NCBI GenBank assembly: GCA_036365455.1
Contig: JAWQUS010000017.1
Span: 12,462,001 to 12,526,000, forward strand
Source of the DNA: Macrosoma leucophasiata
Lineage: Eukaryota > Arthropoda > Insecta > Lepidoptera > Hedylidae
Reading direction: 5' to 3'
DNA length: 64,000 bases
In this document: positions 1 through 10,621 of the stretch, one piece after another
How positions within the stretch are numbered: position 1 is the first letter of the stretch
Layout of the letters: each line of letters opens with the position of its first letter
Notes under the pieces: generated by a model
The model's database searches: none
The model's input: the letters and a program-made list of their open reading frames with translations, nothing else
What the model was told of the DNA's origin: nothing
Program-made: the position numbers and the translations under genes

Positions 1-165
1 GCGGCTTCGCCCGCGTGGATGTCGTTTAAAAAGTAGCCTATGTTCTTTTTCAAAGTCAACTCTATCTCTGTACCAAATTTCATTAAAATCGGTTCAGTCG
101 TTTGGACGTGAAAAGGTAACAGACAGACAGACAGACAGACAGAGTTACTTCCGCATTTATAATAT
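1..165 (+). repeat. Family A interspersed repeat with (ACAG)n tail
   Basis: The stretch starts mid-element with a CGGCTTCGCCCGCGTGGATG-type segment, runs through CGGTTCAGTCGTTTGGACG and ends in an (ACAG)n run (about 119-142) plus an AT-rich tail. A related copy lies on the minus strand at 61610-61780. Repeats of this kind are common in moth genomes as 3' ends of non-LTR or SINE-like elements. The exact family is not resolved, and the element is cut by the window edge. Confidence 0.6.
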
Positions 166-204
166 TATAATATATGTATAATATAATATACATAATAATA
201 TATA

Positions 205-1482
205 GGTCGGGGAAAAAGTTTCTTCGCATTTTTTAAGATAATTCAAAACATTTTTTAATATAGTTTATTTAAATTTAACTAAAGTACGTATATACCATTT
301 TGTTCGATAAGCTTTTGCCATCTTGTAGGTTGGGACATGATCCCATTGCTATAAAAATTTTGGGACTTCTCATCAAAATACCGCGACAAGTGGATTTGGC
401 AGTCCTCTCGTGATGTTAACCTAACATTTCATAAAGAATTCTGAAGAGACCGAAACAGGTGGAAATCTGAAGGTGCAAGGTCAGGACTATACGGCGGATG
501 CACTAACACCTCCCAGTCAAACTCTCTTAATTTTTGCTGAGTGGCTATAGATGTGTGAGGTCTAGCGTTATCATGATGAAACACCACACCCCTTCTGTTG
601 ATCAATTCCGACCGCTTTCTCTCAACTTCTTGCTTTAATCTCATCAGTTGTTCGCAGTAGAGTTCAGAATCGATAGTCCTGCCTGGTGGTAATAGCTCAT
701 AATGAATAATGCCCTTCCAATCCCACCACACACACAACATCACCTTATTGTGAGTTAACCCGGGTTTTGCCACAGTCTGTGAAGCCTGACCGACCTTTGA
801 CCACGACCTTTTTCGCACGTTCTTGTCGTACGTGATCCACTTTTCATCACCAGTTATAAGCTTCTTCAAAAATGATTCGGTTTCATTACGTCGTAATAAA
901 GAATCACAAATGAGTACACGGTTCATTAGGTTTCTTTCAGTGAGCTCGTGAGGTACCCAAATATCGAGCTTTTTTTGTACCCAACTTTTTTCAAATGCGC
1001 CAAAACTGTTTTGTGATCAATTCTCAGTTCTTCAGCTACGTCGTAACTACTGATATGTCGATCTTGCTCCACTTTTTCAAAAATGGCATCCATTTTATCC
1101 GTAATAGGGCGACCAGAGCAAGGTGCATCTTTGACATCAAAATTTCCGGATTGAAAACGCTTAAACCAAATTTGTGCTACTCTCACAGACACTGCACTAG
1201 GTCCATAAACATCGCAAATTTTTTTCGCGGCTTGCGTTGCATTTTTATCTTTTTTGTAGTAAAATTTTAAAATGTATCGAATTTCTTCATTAGATTCACT
1301 CATCTTGACAGTACGAAAAACAAATGAAAATCACACATTTGCCTAATTTGAATTTGGAATTATGTTCTTTAAAATTTTAACTTTCAATGATACCAAAACC
1401 AGCCAGATACAAATACTACAGCCAAAGAGATTTTATTACAAGTTCATACATACTATAATGCGAAAAGACTTTTTCCCCAACC
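205..1482 (-). mobile_element. mariner transposon, copy 1
   Basis: A 1,278-bp element with the typical mariner length. Its terminal inverted repeats read GGTCGGGGAAAAAGTTTCTT at the left and, reversed at the right, GGTTGGGGAAAAAGTCTTTT. A TA dinucleotide (203-204) sits outside the left end. The right side has TG where TA is expected, probably a mutated target site. It encodes a minus-strand transposase pseudogene. The last ~130 bp at the right are repeated downstream by a tandem duplication whose breakpoint lies inside the element. Confidence 0.93.
279..1303 (-). pseudogene. mariner transposase (broken), copy 1
   Basis: Cut-and-paste DNA transposase of the mariner family (IS630/Tc1/mariner superfamily). 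The N-terminal part (1303 down to ~976) carries the helix-turn-helix DNA-binding region, with RVAQIWFKRFQSG and GRPITDK segments. The catalytic part keeps TGDEKW, HHDNARPH and YSPDLAPSDFHLF. These supply the three aspartates of the D,D34D triad at about residues 153, 245 and 280, and the last two are correctly spaced. The reading is broken twice. A seven-base A run (T7 on plus, 970-976) puts the two halves out of phase by one base, so a single -1 slip would join them. An in-frame TGA (429-431) follows QNSL. Total span is 1,025 nt, equal to 341 codons plus stop after one -1 slip, close to the usual ~345. Copy 2 at 62.8 kb has the same A7 break but different later lesions. The start is the MSESN methionine. 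Confidence 0.93.
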
Positions 1483-1488
1483 TGTTAT

Positions 1489-1898
1489 ATATAATAATGA
1501 TATATATATGTTAAGTAAGGATATGTTCAAGTTGGTATTACTTGTAGGTACTTGAATAGTATTTGACAAGATATAATGTTTTAAGTTGGTAGGTCCTTTT
1601 TGGTAGGAACCTTTTAAGTGGCATTCTCTGAAAACTCTGAAAGTAACTTAGTATATACATAGATATAAAACTTATTAAAATTTATTATTTTTTATTATTT
1701 TATTTATTTTAATAAGTTTTATATCTATGTATATACTAAGTTACTTTCAGAGTTTTCAGAGAATGCCACTTAAAAGGTTCCTACCAAAAAGGACCTACCA
1801 ACTTAAAACATTATATCTTGTCAAATACTATTCAAGTACCTACAAGTAATACCAACTTGAACATATCCTTACTTAACATATATATATCATTATTATAT
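1489..1898. repeat. Perfect palindrome, 193-bp arms (copy 1)
   Basis: The left arm 1489-1681 is the exact reverse complement of the right arm 1706-1898, with a 24-base AT-rich spacer (1682-1705). I compared the arms base by base and saw no mismatch. It starts six bases after the mariner end. It could be a foldback MITE or a local inverted duplication. A transcript would fold into a hairpin of almost 200 bp. Confidence 0.95.
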
Positions 1899-2398
1899 TA
1901 GTGTATGAGAAATAAAATTTTCACATTACAGTCAAATACTCATTGAGTCAAATGGGTCTGATGTCTTTCAATAATCTATTTTTTAATACTGCCGGTAAAC
2001 TGGATTACTGGCACAACACTGTTAGCCCTGAAATTTGGCTTCCAGATCGGGGATGAGGTAAAATTGTGATTTTGGGAATTAAGAACATTCAAACTGATTC
2101 AATAATCTATTGTGGCAAGCCTCTACTGCTAGGCTAGGGCCCTGGAGTCGATGCCCGAGTCAGGAGTTATGTGCTTCTGGGATTTTATCGCTGTGGCTCC
2201 CTTGGAGTTGTATCTGTATTTGTCCTGATGACTATCATTAGTAGAAGTAACTTGCCAGGTCAGCAAGAAACTATAATAATATAAAAATATTATATGGTAG
2301 TTACTTCGCATCTGTAGATTTTACATAAGTAATACTCTTAATTCAAAGTGCTAAACTCATGCAAGTAGGTATTTGTGTACACATACACTGGGCTGTTT

Positions 2399-2528
2399 TT
2401 TGGAATTATGTTCTTTAAAATTTTAACTTTCAATGATACCAAAACCAGCCAGATACAAATACTACAGCCAAAGAGATTTTATTACAAGTTCATACATACT
2501 ATAATGCGAAAAGACTTTTTTCCCAACC
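2399..2528 (-). mobile_element. Duplicated mariner 5' end fragment
   Basis: Second copy of the terminal ~130 bp of mariner copy 1, including its inverted repeat (one base changed in the C run at 2521). It was carried here by the tandem duplication, not by transposition: the left edge is an abrupt junction with the end of unit 1, and there is no transposase. Confidence 0.92.
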
Positions 2529-2534
2529 TGTTAT

Positions 2535-2944
2535 ATATAATAATGATATATATATGTTAAGTAAGGATATGTTCAAGTTGGTATTACTTGTAGGTACTTG
2601 AATAGTATTTGACAAGATATAATGTTTTAAGTTGGTAGGTCCTTTTTGGTAGGAACCTTTTAAGTGGCATTCTCTGAAAACTCTGAAAGTAACTTAGTAT
2701 ATACATAGATATAAAACTTATTAAAATTTATTATTTTTTATTATTTTATTTATTTTAATAAGTTTTATATCTATGTATATACTAAGTTACTTTCAGAGTT
2801 TTCAGAGAATGCCACTTAAAAGGTTCCTACCAAAAAGGACCTACCAACTTAAAACATTATATCTTGTCAAATACTATTCAAGTACCTACAAGTAATACCA
2901 ACTTGAACATATCCTTACTTAACATATATATATCATTATTATAT
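2535..2944. repeat. Perfect palindrome, 193-bp arms (copy 2)
   Basis: Second copy of the 1489-1898 palindrome, at offset 1,046, with arms and spacer identical to the first as far as I can compare by eye. Confidence 0.95.
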
Positions 2945-3446
2945 TAGTGTATGAGAAATAAAATTTTCACATTACAGTCAAATACTCATTGAGTCAAATG
3001 GGTCTGATGTCTTTCAATAATCTATTTTTTAATACTGCCGGTAAACTGGATTACTGGCACAACACTGTTAGCCCTGAAATTTGGCTTCCAGATCGGGGAT
3101 GAGGTAAAATTGTGATTTTGGGAATTAAGAACATTCAAACTGATTCAATAATCTATTGTGGCAAGCCTCTACTGCTAGGCTAGGGCCCTGGAGTCGATGC
3201 CCGAGTCAGGAGTTATGTGCTTCTGGGATTTTATCGCTGTGGCTCCCTTGGAGTTGTATCTGTATTTGTCCTGATGACTATCATTAGTAGAAGTAACTTG
3301 CCAGGTCAGCAAGAAACTATAATAATATAAAAATATTATATGGTAGTTACTTCGCATCTGTAGATTTTACATAAGTAATACTCTTAATTCAAAGTGCTAA
3401 ACTCATGCAAGTAGGTATTTGTGTACACATACACTGGGCTGTTTTT

Positions 3447-4110
3447 GGTTTCATATTTCAATAGAAGGGATATGTCAGCATAGGTGCAATAGAAACGAAG
3501 TGAGTACATCCCAATCCTCAGAGTAGCCCGATACACGGCTCTAGTTTCTTTGTAAACAAACGCTGCAAATAGCAGGGAATGCAACTAAACTAGTATATTT
3601 AAATACTTTATAATTAATCGTAAAATGTAATCGTAAAAAAGTAACAGCGTCCTCGCATGATGAAAAATTACTTTACATAATTTTTGCACGAATAAAAGAA
3701 ATGTGACGGCGGCATCAAAAAGTACGCGAGGTCGTTGTGACGCGCCACACAAGTTTGGGTCGCGGTCGCCCGCGACACACGGAACCACTGCGACGACTGT
3801 GTCGCCCGCCGCACCACTATTTGAATACAATGCTGCGATAGCTCAGGGCCGCCCGCGTACACGCATGCATAATCCGTCGTGTTTATTCAAAATCTGCCAC
3901 ATTCTCAGTATGACTGATGGTTCACATCTATGAATCTCTGAGTGACGCGACGCCACTTAGGCATCCGACAATACATCATTAAATGAGAACTATGGAGCCG
4001 AACACAAAAAAAACGTATTTGCAGTTCATACACGTTGAAGAGAAACCTTCAAAAAGGTGAACGTCTACTTTAGGACTAACAAGATGTTTCCCGCGACTCC
4101 GTTCGCATCT
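3447..4110. other. Unassigned stretch with GC-rich patch
   Basis: No recognised gene or repeat. Positions ~3700-3880 are markedly GC- and CpG-rich against an AT-rich background. Several short ORFs overlap there on both strands, as expected by chance in GC-rich DNA. A small promoter, CpG-rich regulatory element or unique exon cannot be excluded, but nothing in the translations is recognisable. Confidence 0.4.
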
Positions 4111-4222
4111 TATATGGTTTTAGGACAATTGCCTATATTGTCAGTTTCTTAGGGTTCTAACTACACAATCGCTTCAGCGATTTGATCGTAAAACCTTAAC
4201 AGACAGACAGAGTTTCTTTCAC

Positions 4223-4557
4223 ATCTATACAAATAAATAAAATTGGAGTGTCTGTTTGTAATATTAAAATAACCGCTCTTTACTAAATGCATTTGTACCT
4301 ACTCGTATGTATAATCGGTACATATTTTACAATTTATGTCAGTCTGTCTGTCCGTCTGTTTGATGGGGCTAATCTCGGGAACGGCTTAACGGATTTCGAC
4401 GGGACTTTCACTAGCAGAAAGCTGATGTTTTTTTTTTTAATTAGTTGTAATAAGGAGTAACTTAGGCTACTTTTATACTAGCTCCGCCCACGACTTCGTC
4501 CGGGTAGATACTGAACAATCATAAATTCTCACGCGGACGAAGTCGCGGGGACAGCTA
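4223..4557 (-). repeat. Family C interspersed repeat
   Basis: Shares TAAAATTGGAGTGTCTGTTT, a GTCTGTCTG tract, and CACGACTTCGTCCGGGTAGA with the copy at 7682-7982; a fragment lies at 60042-60115. The right end, TCGCGGGGACAGCTAAT reversed, resembles the common moth repeat head ending in CAGCTAGT. Probably a non-autonomous retroelement; class unresolved. Confidence 0.65.
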
Positions 4558-4948
4558 ATTTATAATATTAGTATGGATGTATGATGACGCCTTTACCAAC
4601 GCATCGTAATACTCAGGTCCACAATATATCCTATCTGTTAGATCTTAATTCCTTTAGAGATATTCTAGTATCTGTATCTTTGTCGATTTTTCATTTCATC
4701 GAGTTTCAAAATACAACGTTGGTAAAGAATTTCACTTCAAAAATATAAATGAGAAACTACACGTCCGTTGCAACAATGGCGTTAAACAACGTAACGTAGT
4801 AACTAGCTAATAGAAATGTCTACATAAACATGTCTGGAATGAAGATAAACTTAGTGTAGAATAGTTTGAAATATTAGTAAGCGCGGTGGGTGTTGCGGCC
4901 GCCACTAGCCAGACTGCGCCCACTCACCCCGCCGTACTCACTACGAAC
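4558..4948. other. Unassigned stretch with short GC-rich patch
   Basis: AT-rich sequence without recognised repeats, ending in a GC-rich patch at about 4880-4945 that abuts the hAT-like element. No coding potential is recognisable. Confidence 0.35.
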
Positions 4949-5693
4949 TAGGCATGGTGATCTGAGATCGATTATTCGAAGAATCGATTCTTTTAATCGA
5001 TATGTTGATATCTAGAACTAAAATTTTGTTGAATCGAAATAAAATACCAATTCATTGAGAATCGATAATTTATTTTATTTTCTTAATAACTCGAACAGCA
5101 AGTAATGAGCTAAACCGTTTCGATCATATAGCTATTAAAAAAAGCTTTCATTTTTTTTTTATTATGACATCGCTATTACGCATATTGCCATTGTCAAGTA
5201 AAACGATATTTCGAATTTATTTAAGCAGCGTTAAAGTTAGTATAATATCAAGTCAAGTATAATATGTAAGTATCAAGTATGATATGTCAGTCAAGTGAGT
5301 TACAATTTACAATCAAGTTATTCGAGTAAAGCGATGGCTACTTTACCAGAATATTTACAATGAAGTTTTGGAGGCAATCTGAAAGGTCGTGTTTTCGCAC
5401 TGTTATTCTATTTCACTATACACGGGCACGGGGTTATAAACCTATATCAAACAAAATGCCACCAACTTTATTCAATATAACTTAAAAATACACTAAGAAA
5501 ATGAAATAAAATAAGAGCACCATACGCCTCTTTCAAGGTTCCCGCCAAAACTCATCTTTCCAATTTTTGATAATCCGATTTTTCGGCTTCCATTTTTTTG
5601 TGTTTGTGTTACTGAACTTACTTATCAATTTATCGGACTTCGATTCTAATCGATATAAAAATCGATCGTTTTCGTATATAGTCGCCATCTCTA
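4949..5693. mobile_element. Candidate non-autonomous hAT-like element
   Basis: The ends are short imperfect inverted repeats: TAGGCATGGTGATCT at the left, and TAGAGATGGCGACTA when the right end is reversed. The TAGAGATGG type is familiar from hAT ends. The outside bases CTACGAAC and ATACTGAAC could be a decayed 8-bp target duplication. ATCGAT and TCGATT motifs cluster near both ends. There is no transposase ORF. The assignment rests on short ends only. Confidence 0.4.
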
Positions 5694-5944
5694 ATACTGA
5701 ACCATTTATCTCGCTGACGCCAGCCTAAGAGGCTAACTGGAGGTCACTAAGTGATAGTCACTAGTTATTGATCTATACCCGAGAATACACTTGAAAATAT
5801 TAATTTTATAAATCTTTATCATACCGACATGTATCTAAGACGGTGAAATAGAGATAAACTTGTATGGAAAAGAAAAAAAAATTGTTTGACGAAAAAAAGT
5901 TCCACCGATTTCCTTAAACCTTAGTACAATCATACTTATCTACT

Positions 5945-6189
5945 TATATAAAAATCAATTGCTGTTCGTTAGTCTCGCTAAAACTCGAGAACGGCTGGAC
6001 CGATTTGGCTAAATTTGGATTTTTGGAAATCCACGGAAGGTTTAAAAGAAAAGAAAATATGAAAAAATTGAAGGGAAATTGTAAAAACCACAATTTTATT
6101 TTCCCACACAAATAATCCGTATCTATCAAACCTTTGACACATTATTTCATTGTGAGGCAATAGGTACGAAGTTTGCCGGGTCAGCAAGT
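5945..6189 (-). repeat. Family B interspersed repeat
   Basis: Minus-strand copy of the repeat whose sense strand begins with GCTGACCCGGCAAACTTCGT and ends with CGTTCTCGAGTTTTAGCGAG and a TATATAGAAGA-like tail. Other copies are at 28593, 48303, 48581, 51465 and 60163. This is a widespread moth repeat, probably a retroelement 3' end or SINE; exact class unresolved. ORFs through it are incidental. Confidence 0.75.
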
Positions 6190-7681
6190 CTAAAAAAAAT
6201 AAACACGTGTTTTTGGGATGAAAGTTTGTATAATACGAAATCTCGGCCAAAGTTAATCTCATCATACTTTAAATCTAAAATCTTTTCACATTCATTCTAT
6301 CCATATCATCTCATATAGTAATAACATTCAACAATTCACTAATAATTAAAAGCATTTCGAAACAGCCGCATCCTAGAAAACGTCCGAACGAGTTTACCAA
6401 CGGCCAGTACACTGACACCATCCATAGTTGACCACCGGCTGTCCTCGATGAAGATGCAATATAGGTTTCAGAGAGAGCAAAAACGTGTAGACAATGGAAA
6501 GGTTTGCGTCCTCTATAGTAGCTGCAGTGGCAAGCGGCTGATGCCTATTTGGGAGTGAGGTGGCCCTATTTGGAAGGCTGTGGTTCGAGTCAGATCAATA
6601 TCGTTCGGAGACTACGATACGACTGTCTGCCCGCTATCCGTCACGACCACGCCGCTGTTTTTAAGGATTTTTATTAGTGATGCAACTATGTTAAACGAAT
6701 ACTCGTAGAATATTGATTTTTTTTTTATTCAGTGACAAAAATTCTAACAGCACGTCATTTTTACATATCACACACTGATATACAGGGTCCTAAAGTAACA
6801 TGGATCTCTCAAATTTAACTCTCTCAAAGTAAAAGACGATCCACTAAAATTGTATTTGCGAAAAATTTGAGTGTATATATTATATGGATAAGCAAATAGA
6901 TTACCGATTGCATTAAAAAAATGTACAATTAGGCAATACAACAGATCAGTACCTAACAGTAAGTGAATAAATAGAACTTATGCATATTTACAAAAACTGA
7001 TATCTCTGATGCTTAAGGTTTTACGGAGGCTTAAGATGTTTTTCCTCTATGTCTACTGTACTTGTTACAACTTTTTTTTTTTGGATTTTTATTTTATTTT
7101 ATTATGTTTCTACTTAGTAAGTAATTACAGATACCCGATAATGTTTTAAATCGACGAATAATAAACATAATGTACACATTCGTGCACACACATAATCGAA
7201 TAAAAATACTATTTTTTGCATCACAAATTTTAATGCAGATTCTACATCTAGTTCGTACACCTTCGGCTCCATGTCGTAACGTAACTTGGTTTAGAAGTTT
7301 TTGCTACACTACAACATCTTTTTACAGAGTTAGTTACTAAGTAGAATAAGTGAGACATTTATTTTCAACATTCATACGTAATTATGGGTTTCGTTGGAGC
7401 CAGATTAAGCCCGTGTATGGTTAAAGATACAAACTTTTATGTAAAAGTATTTTGTATTACCTGTTACTTGTTCACAGTTATTTTAAGAACTAATGGTTTT
7501 TGCGGATCTTAATCGGAAAAATGCTATAACAAAATCAGGAGATAGGTAGGTACAATTTTGTTACACCTTAATCACCATCTGCTACATTTCTTCATACGTG
7601 AATAGTATGAAAAAATGTATTAAAATAGTAATAAATAACAAAAAAAACATTTTATTATTATCTTTATACATACATTTAATA
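6190..7681. other. Unassigned AT-rich stretch
   Basis: No recognised element. At 6370-6490 a GC-richer part reads in one frame somewhat like a LINE reverse-transcriptase segment, but too weakly to call. The rest is AT-rich with poly-T runs. Confidence 0.3.
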
Positions 7682-7982
7682 CATACAAATAAATAAAATT
7701 GGAGTGTCTGTTTGTAATATTAAAATAACCGCATTTTACTAAATGCTTATGTATGTACACGGTACATATACCAAAACAACATTTTTTACAATATTTGTCT
7801 GTCTGTCTGTTTGGCGGGGCTAATCTTAGGAACGGTTTTGACGGGAATTTCACTGGCAGATAGCTGATGTAATAAGGAGTAAGTAAGGCTACTTTTATAC
7901 TAGCTGCGCCCACGACTTCGTCCGGGTAGATACTGAACAATCATATTTTTTCTCACGTGGACGAAGTCGCGGGCACAGCTAG
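7682..7982 (-). repeat. Family C interspersed repeat
   Basis: Second minus-strand copy of the 4223-4557 repeat: same ATAAAATTGGAGTGTCTG tail, GTCTGTCTG tract and CACGACTTCGTCCGGGTAGA block, ending at CACAGCTAGT. The intervening 106-codon frame on the minus strand lies within the repeat and is not a gene. Confidence 0.65.
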
Positions 7983-8211
7983 TCTCAAATAAAATCAGTA
8001 TAGATAAGTTTATTGTATTGTGACACAAAATAACAGAAAATGCAAATAAAAACAGCAGTAAACGTTAAGGCGGTGACCTCGTGAAGCGGTCGTCATAGTA
8101 GGTATACTATTTAGTAGCTAATACTAAATAGCCCAAAGTGCAAGTTTCATGTTTTTGCACTTTGGTCTGTTTAATATTGTACTAGCACTACAACACTTAT
8201 GTGCAAAATAG

Positions 8212-8264
8212 AGATCCAGTGACGGAGCTCGCGGGCGTAGGCACCACCGCATTACCTAATATAG
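8212..8264 (+). mobile_element. Bm1-like SINE, left part (split by LINE)
   Basis: Matches the start of the Bm1-like family: CCAGTGACGGAGCTCGCGGG, then GTAGGCACCACCGCATTACC. The remainder resumes at 10212 beyond an inserted LINE, so the SINE was present before the LINE arrived. Confidence 0.8.
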
Positions 8265-8270
8265 GTACTT

Positions 8271-10205
8271 TTTTTTTTATGTCATAGGATTGACAGACAA
8301 GCAGACGGGCCACCTGATGGAAAGTGGTCACCGTCGCCTATGAACATTTGCAACACCAGGGGAGTCGCCAACGCGCTGCCAGCCCTGAAGGACTCTTTTG
8401 ACGCCATTTTTGAAGAACCCCATATTGTAGCACCGAGGGAACACCTCAGAGGGAAGTTCATTCCACAATTTACACGTTCTGGGCAAAAACGAACTCGAGA
8501 ACCGCACCGTTGAACATTGCCAAGTGTCCAGTCGGTGAGGGTGGAACTTCTCTCTTCGGCGGGTAGTGCGGTGTAGGAAAAGAGACGGTGGCACCATGTC
8601 GAACAGTTCAGCAGAGCACTCGCCATTGTAGAGACGGTATAAAACGCATAGACTCCCAACGTCTCTGCGCAGGCTCAGATGTTCGAGCCTGTCAGTAAGT
8701 CCTGGGTCGTTAACAATACGAACGGCGCGTTTTTGTAGGGAGTCGAGTAGACCAAGTTGGCATTTGGGGGCTCCCGCCCACAAATGAGAGCAATATTCCA
8801 GATGGGGCCGCACGTGGGCCTTATAAAGCTGTAATAGCTGCCCCGATGTGAAATACTGCCTCGCTTTGTTAAGCACCCCTAGTTTTTTGGATGCCAACTT
8901 GGTCTTGCACTCAATGTGACTCCCAAATTGCACTTCGTTCGATATGTCAACGCCCAGGATACCGATACTCTTACCAACAGCGAGCGGAGTGCCCTGGAAC
9001 TGTGGTGCTACAACGAATGGGGTTTTTTTAGCGGTGAACGCGCAGACTTGTGTCTTCGAGGGGTTGAACTGCACTAAGTTGAGTCGACCCCAGTCCGAGA
9101 CCCGCTCCAGAGAGTGCTCGACTTCAGACACAAGTCTAGTCCTGCTTTCCTCGATGAGTGTCCGAGAGGCATTTGCACGGCCAGTGTAGTGTGCATCGCC
9201 CGTACTATCATCGGCATAGCAATTAAATTGGAGTTTTGCTCCAACATTTCATTGATATGCAGAAGAAAAAGCGTGGGAGATAGCACAGAGCCTTGCGGCA
9301 CACCAGCGTTGATAGGTAGTCTATGTGAGCGCTGACCGTCAACTAAGACCTGTATATAACGCTCAAACAGAAAGCTGGCTGTCCAGTTGCATAGCCTCTC
9401 GGAAAGACCGTAGGATGGAAGTTTCGCGAAGAAGTGCCCTGTGCCAGACCCGGTCAAAGGCCTTAGCAATATATAGGCTTACAGCCAATGCCTCCCCACT
9501 CTTGTCCAACGCGTGAGACCAACGGTGCGTGAGATATACTAGAAGATCACCAGCAGATCTGCCGTGACGGAACCCATATTGGCGGTCAATGATCAACTGG
9601 TGATCCTCTAGATACTGCAGCAGTTGTGTGTTGATCACACGCTCCATGACGTTGCAGAGTACAGAGGTTATTGCTATAGGCCTGTAATTGGCCGGGTCAC
9701 TGCGACCCCCTTTTTTGGGTATCGGGTGCACGAGGGCTGTCTTCACGCAGACGGTACCTTTCCACGATCGTAGGAAAGCGAGAACAGGCGCGTCAGAACG
9801 GGGGTAAGCTCGGGAGCGCACATCTTCATCACCACTGCAGGGACGGAGTCCGGCCCACTCGACTTCTTGATGTCAAGGGATAAAAGCGCTCGCCTGACGT
9901 TCTTTTGAGAGAATTTGACGTCAGGCATAGAGCTATCACAGCGCGGGATGGTAGGCGCTGTGACACCCGTGTCATCAAGAGTCGAGTTTGTGGCAAAGAG
10001 GCTGCCCAGAAGATCGGCTTTCTCTTTTGCCGTGTGGGCTAGGCTATCATCAAGTTTTCGCAGTGGTGGGAAAGATGATCGACAAAAGTTCCCTTCGATA
10101 GCTTTGGCAAGAGACCAATAGGCACGGCTCCCGGGAGGATGCCTCATTAGTTTCTTGCCAACTCTACCGACATGCTTGGACTTTGCTATGGCTATCCGCA
10201 GCTTC
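8271..10205 (-). mobile_element. 5'-truncated LINE inserted in a SINE
   Basis: Non-LTR retrotransposon, minus strand. The 3' end is marked by a poly-A tail (T run 8271-8278 on plus) next to a short 3' UTR with the GGTGACCACTTTCCATCAGG motif seen at the ends of many moth LINEs. GTACTT flanks both sides (8265-8270 and 10206-10211) and fits a target-site duplication. The 5' end is cut within ORF2 upstream of the RT domain, as is usual for target-primed integration. Confidence 0.87.
8328..10205 (-). pseudogene. LINE ORF2 reverse transcriptase (Jockey/CR1-like)
   Basis: The reading frame is open to the truncated 5' edge (about 10205) and ends at 8328 with a VHRRR stop. In order it holds the linker before RT (SRAYWSLAKAIEG), the palm segments SGPDSVP, HPIPKKGGRSDPANYRPIAI and QYGFRHGRSAGDL, motif A (YIAKAFDRVWH), motif B (NAGVPQGSVLSPTLFLLHIN), motif C (YADD, 9207-9218, in a shifted frame), and the C-terminal region (RPHLEYCSHLWAGAP, QKRAVRIVNDP). 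At least three frameshifts break it: near 9750 (one base lost after VPSA), near 9440 (an extra C after HRALL), and just before the YADD motif. In life the enzyme nicks target DNA and copies its own RNA there. The clade is not settled; the C-terminus fits Jockey/CR1-like insect elements. Confidence 0.9.
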
Positions 10206-10211
10206 GTACTT

Positions 10212-10422
10212 GCCGCAAAAGCACTATCGTGTTCCGGTCAGGTGGTAATGTACGGCCTTGTAATTTCCGGCACAGGGGCATAACACCTTAGGCCCCAGGA
10301 GTGGCAACGCATCTGCATTTTGACCTTGGTCTTTGTGTGGGTGATAAGCTGCTGTCATCATTTAACATCAATGTGAACTGTATGCTTGTTTACCACTTCC
10401 ATTAGGTACCTACATAAAAAAA
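10212..10422 (+). mobile_element. Bm1-like SINE, right part (split by LINE)
   Basis: Continues the SINE begun at 8212: CACTATCGTGTTCCGGTCAG, TAATTTCCGGCACAG, TGGCAACGCATCTGCATTTT, then a CATAAAAAAA tail. The short segment next to the junction is partly deleted relative to intact copies such as 46430-46694. Confidence 0.8.
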
Positions 10423-10494
10423 TATTCAATGTCCATGTATAAATGTATAAAGTTGAGTTCTAAATATAAAGTAACTAGTTTCGTGACTTTAACG

Positions 10495-10621
10495 CAGAGG
10501 TTCCCAAACTATTTTTTCTTGTAGACCCCTTTCAATTTTTTTCTGATTTCCGTGGACCCCCCCTCCTTGCTACATTTATATCACATTCCCATATTTCCAA
10601 ATTTTATTCACGGTTGTGTGA
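10495..10621 (+). mobile_element. hAT-like element fragment
   Basis: Begins CAGAGGTTCCCAAACTATTT and continues into TTGTAGACCCC and CGTGGACCCCC blocks shared with 39751-40076. The CAG-GTTCCCAAACT type of end is characteristic of hAT elements. Only the left part is present here. Confidence 0.6.

Larger units (their letters stand above)
1353..3446. repeat. 1,046-bp tandem duplication
   Basis: Unit 1 (1353-2398) and unit 2 (2399-3444, homology to 3446) are the same sequence at a constant offset of 1,046 bp. The only difference I found by eye is C at 1475 against T at 2521. The junctions share a short T run (TTT before GGAATT), so the copy probably arose by microhomology-mediated duplication. 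Each unit contains the mariner 5' end, a perfect palindrome and ~540 bp of further sequence. The near identity implies a recent event or an assembly duplication. Confidence 0.95.

Noticed and set aside
118..142. (ACAG)n run as an independent satellite
   Set aside because: It is the tail of a dispersed repeat; similar tails occur in family E and in the reversed family A copy.
995..1270. Plus-strand frame over the mariner, and the matching minus-strand frame at 62857-63123
   Set aside because: Both are antisense shadows of the transposase N-terminus.
2129..2311. 60-codon minus frame, identical at 3175-3357
   Set aside because: Its identity comes from the tandem duplication, not selection; the translation has no recognisable domain. 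A B-box-like GAGTCGATGCCCGAG inside hints only weakly at a SINE.
6370..6500. Possible reverse-transcriptase fragment
   Set aside because: One frame has a QYRF-like string after a VDHRL segment, but neighbouring RT blocks are absent and the frame is not open.
8944..9516. Plus-strand frames opposite the LINE reverse transcriptase
   Set aside because: They are antisense shadows of the RT pseudogene, which has clear motifs on the minus strand.
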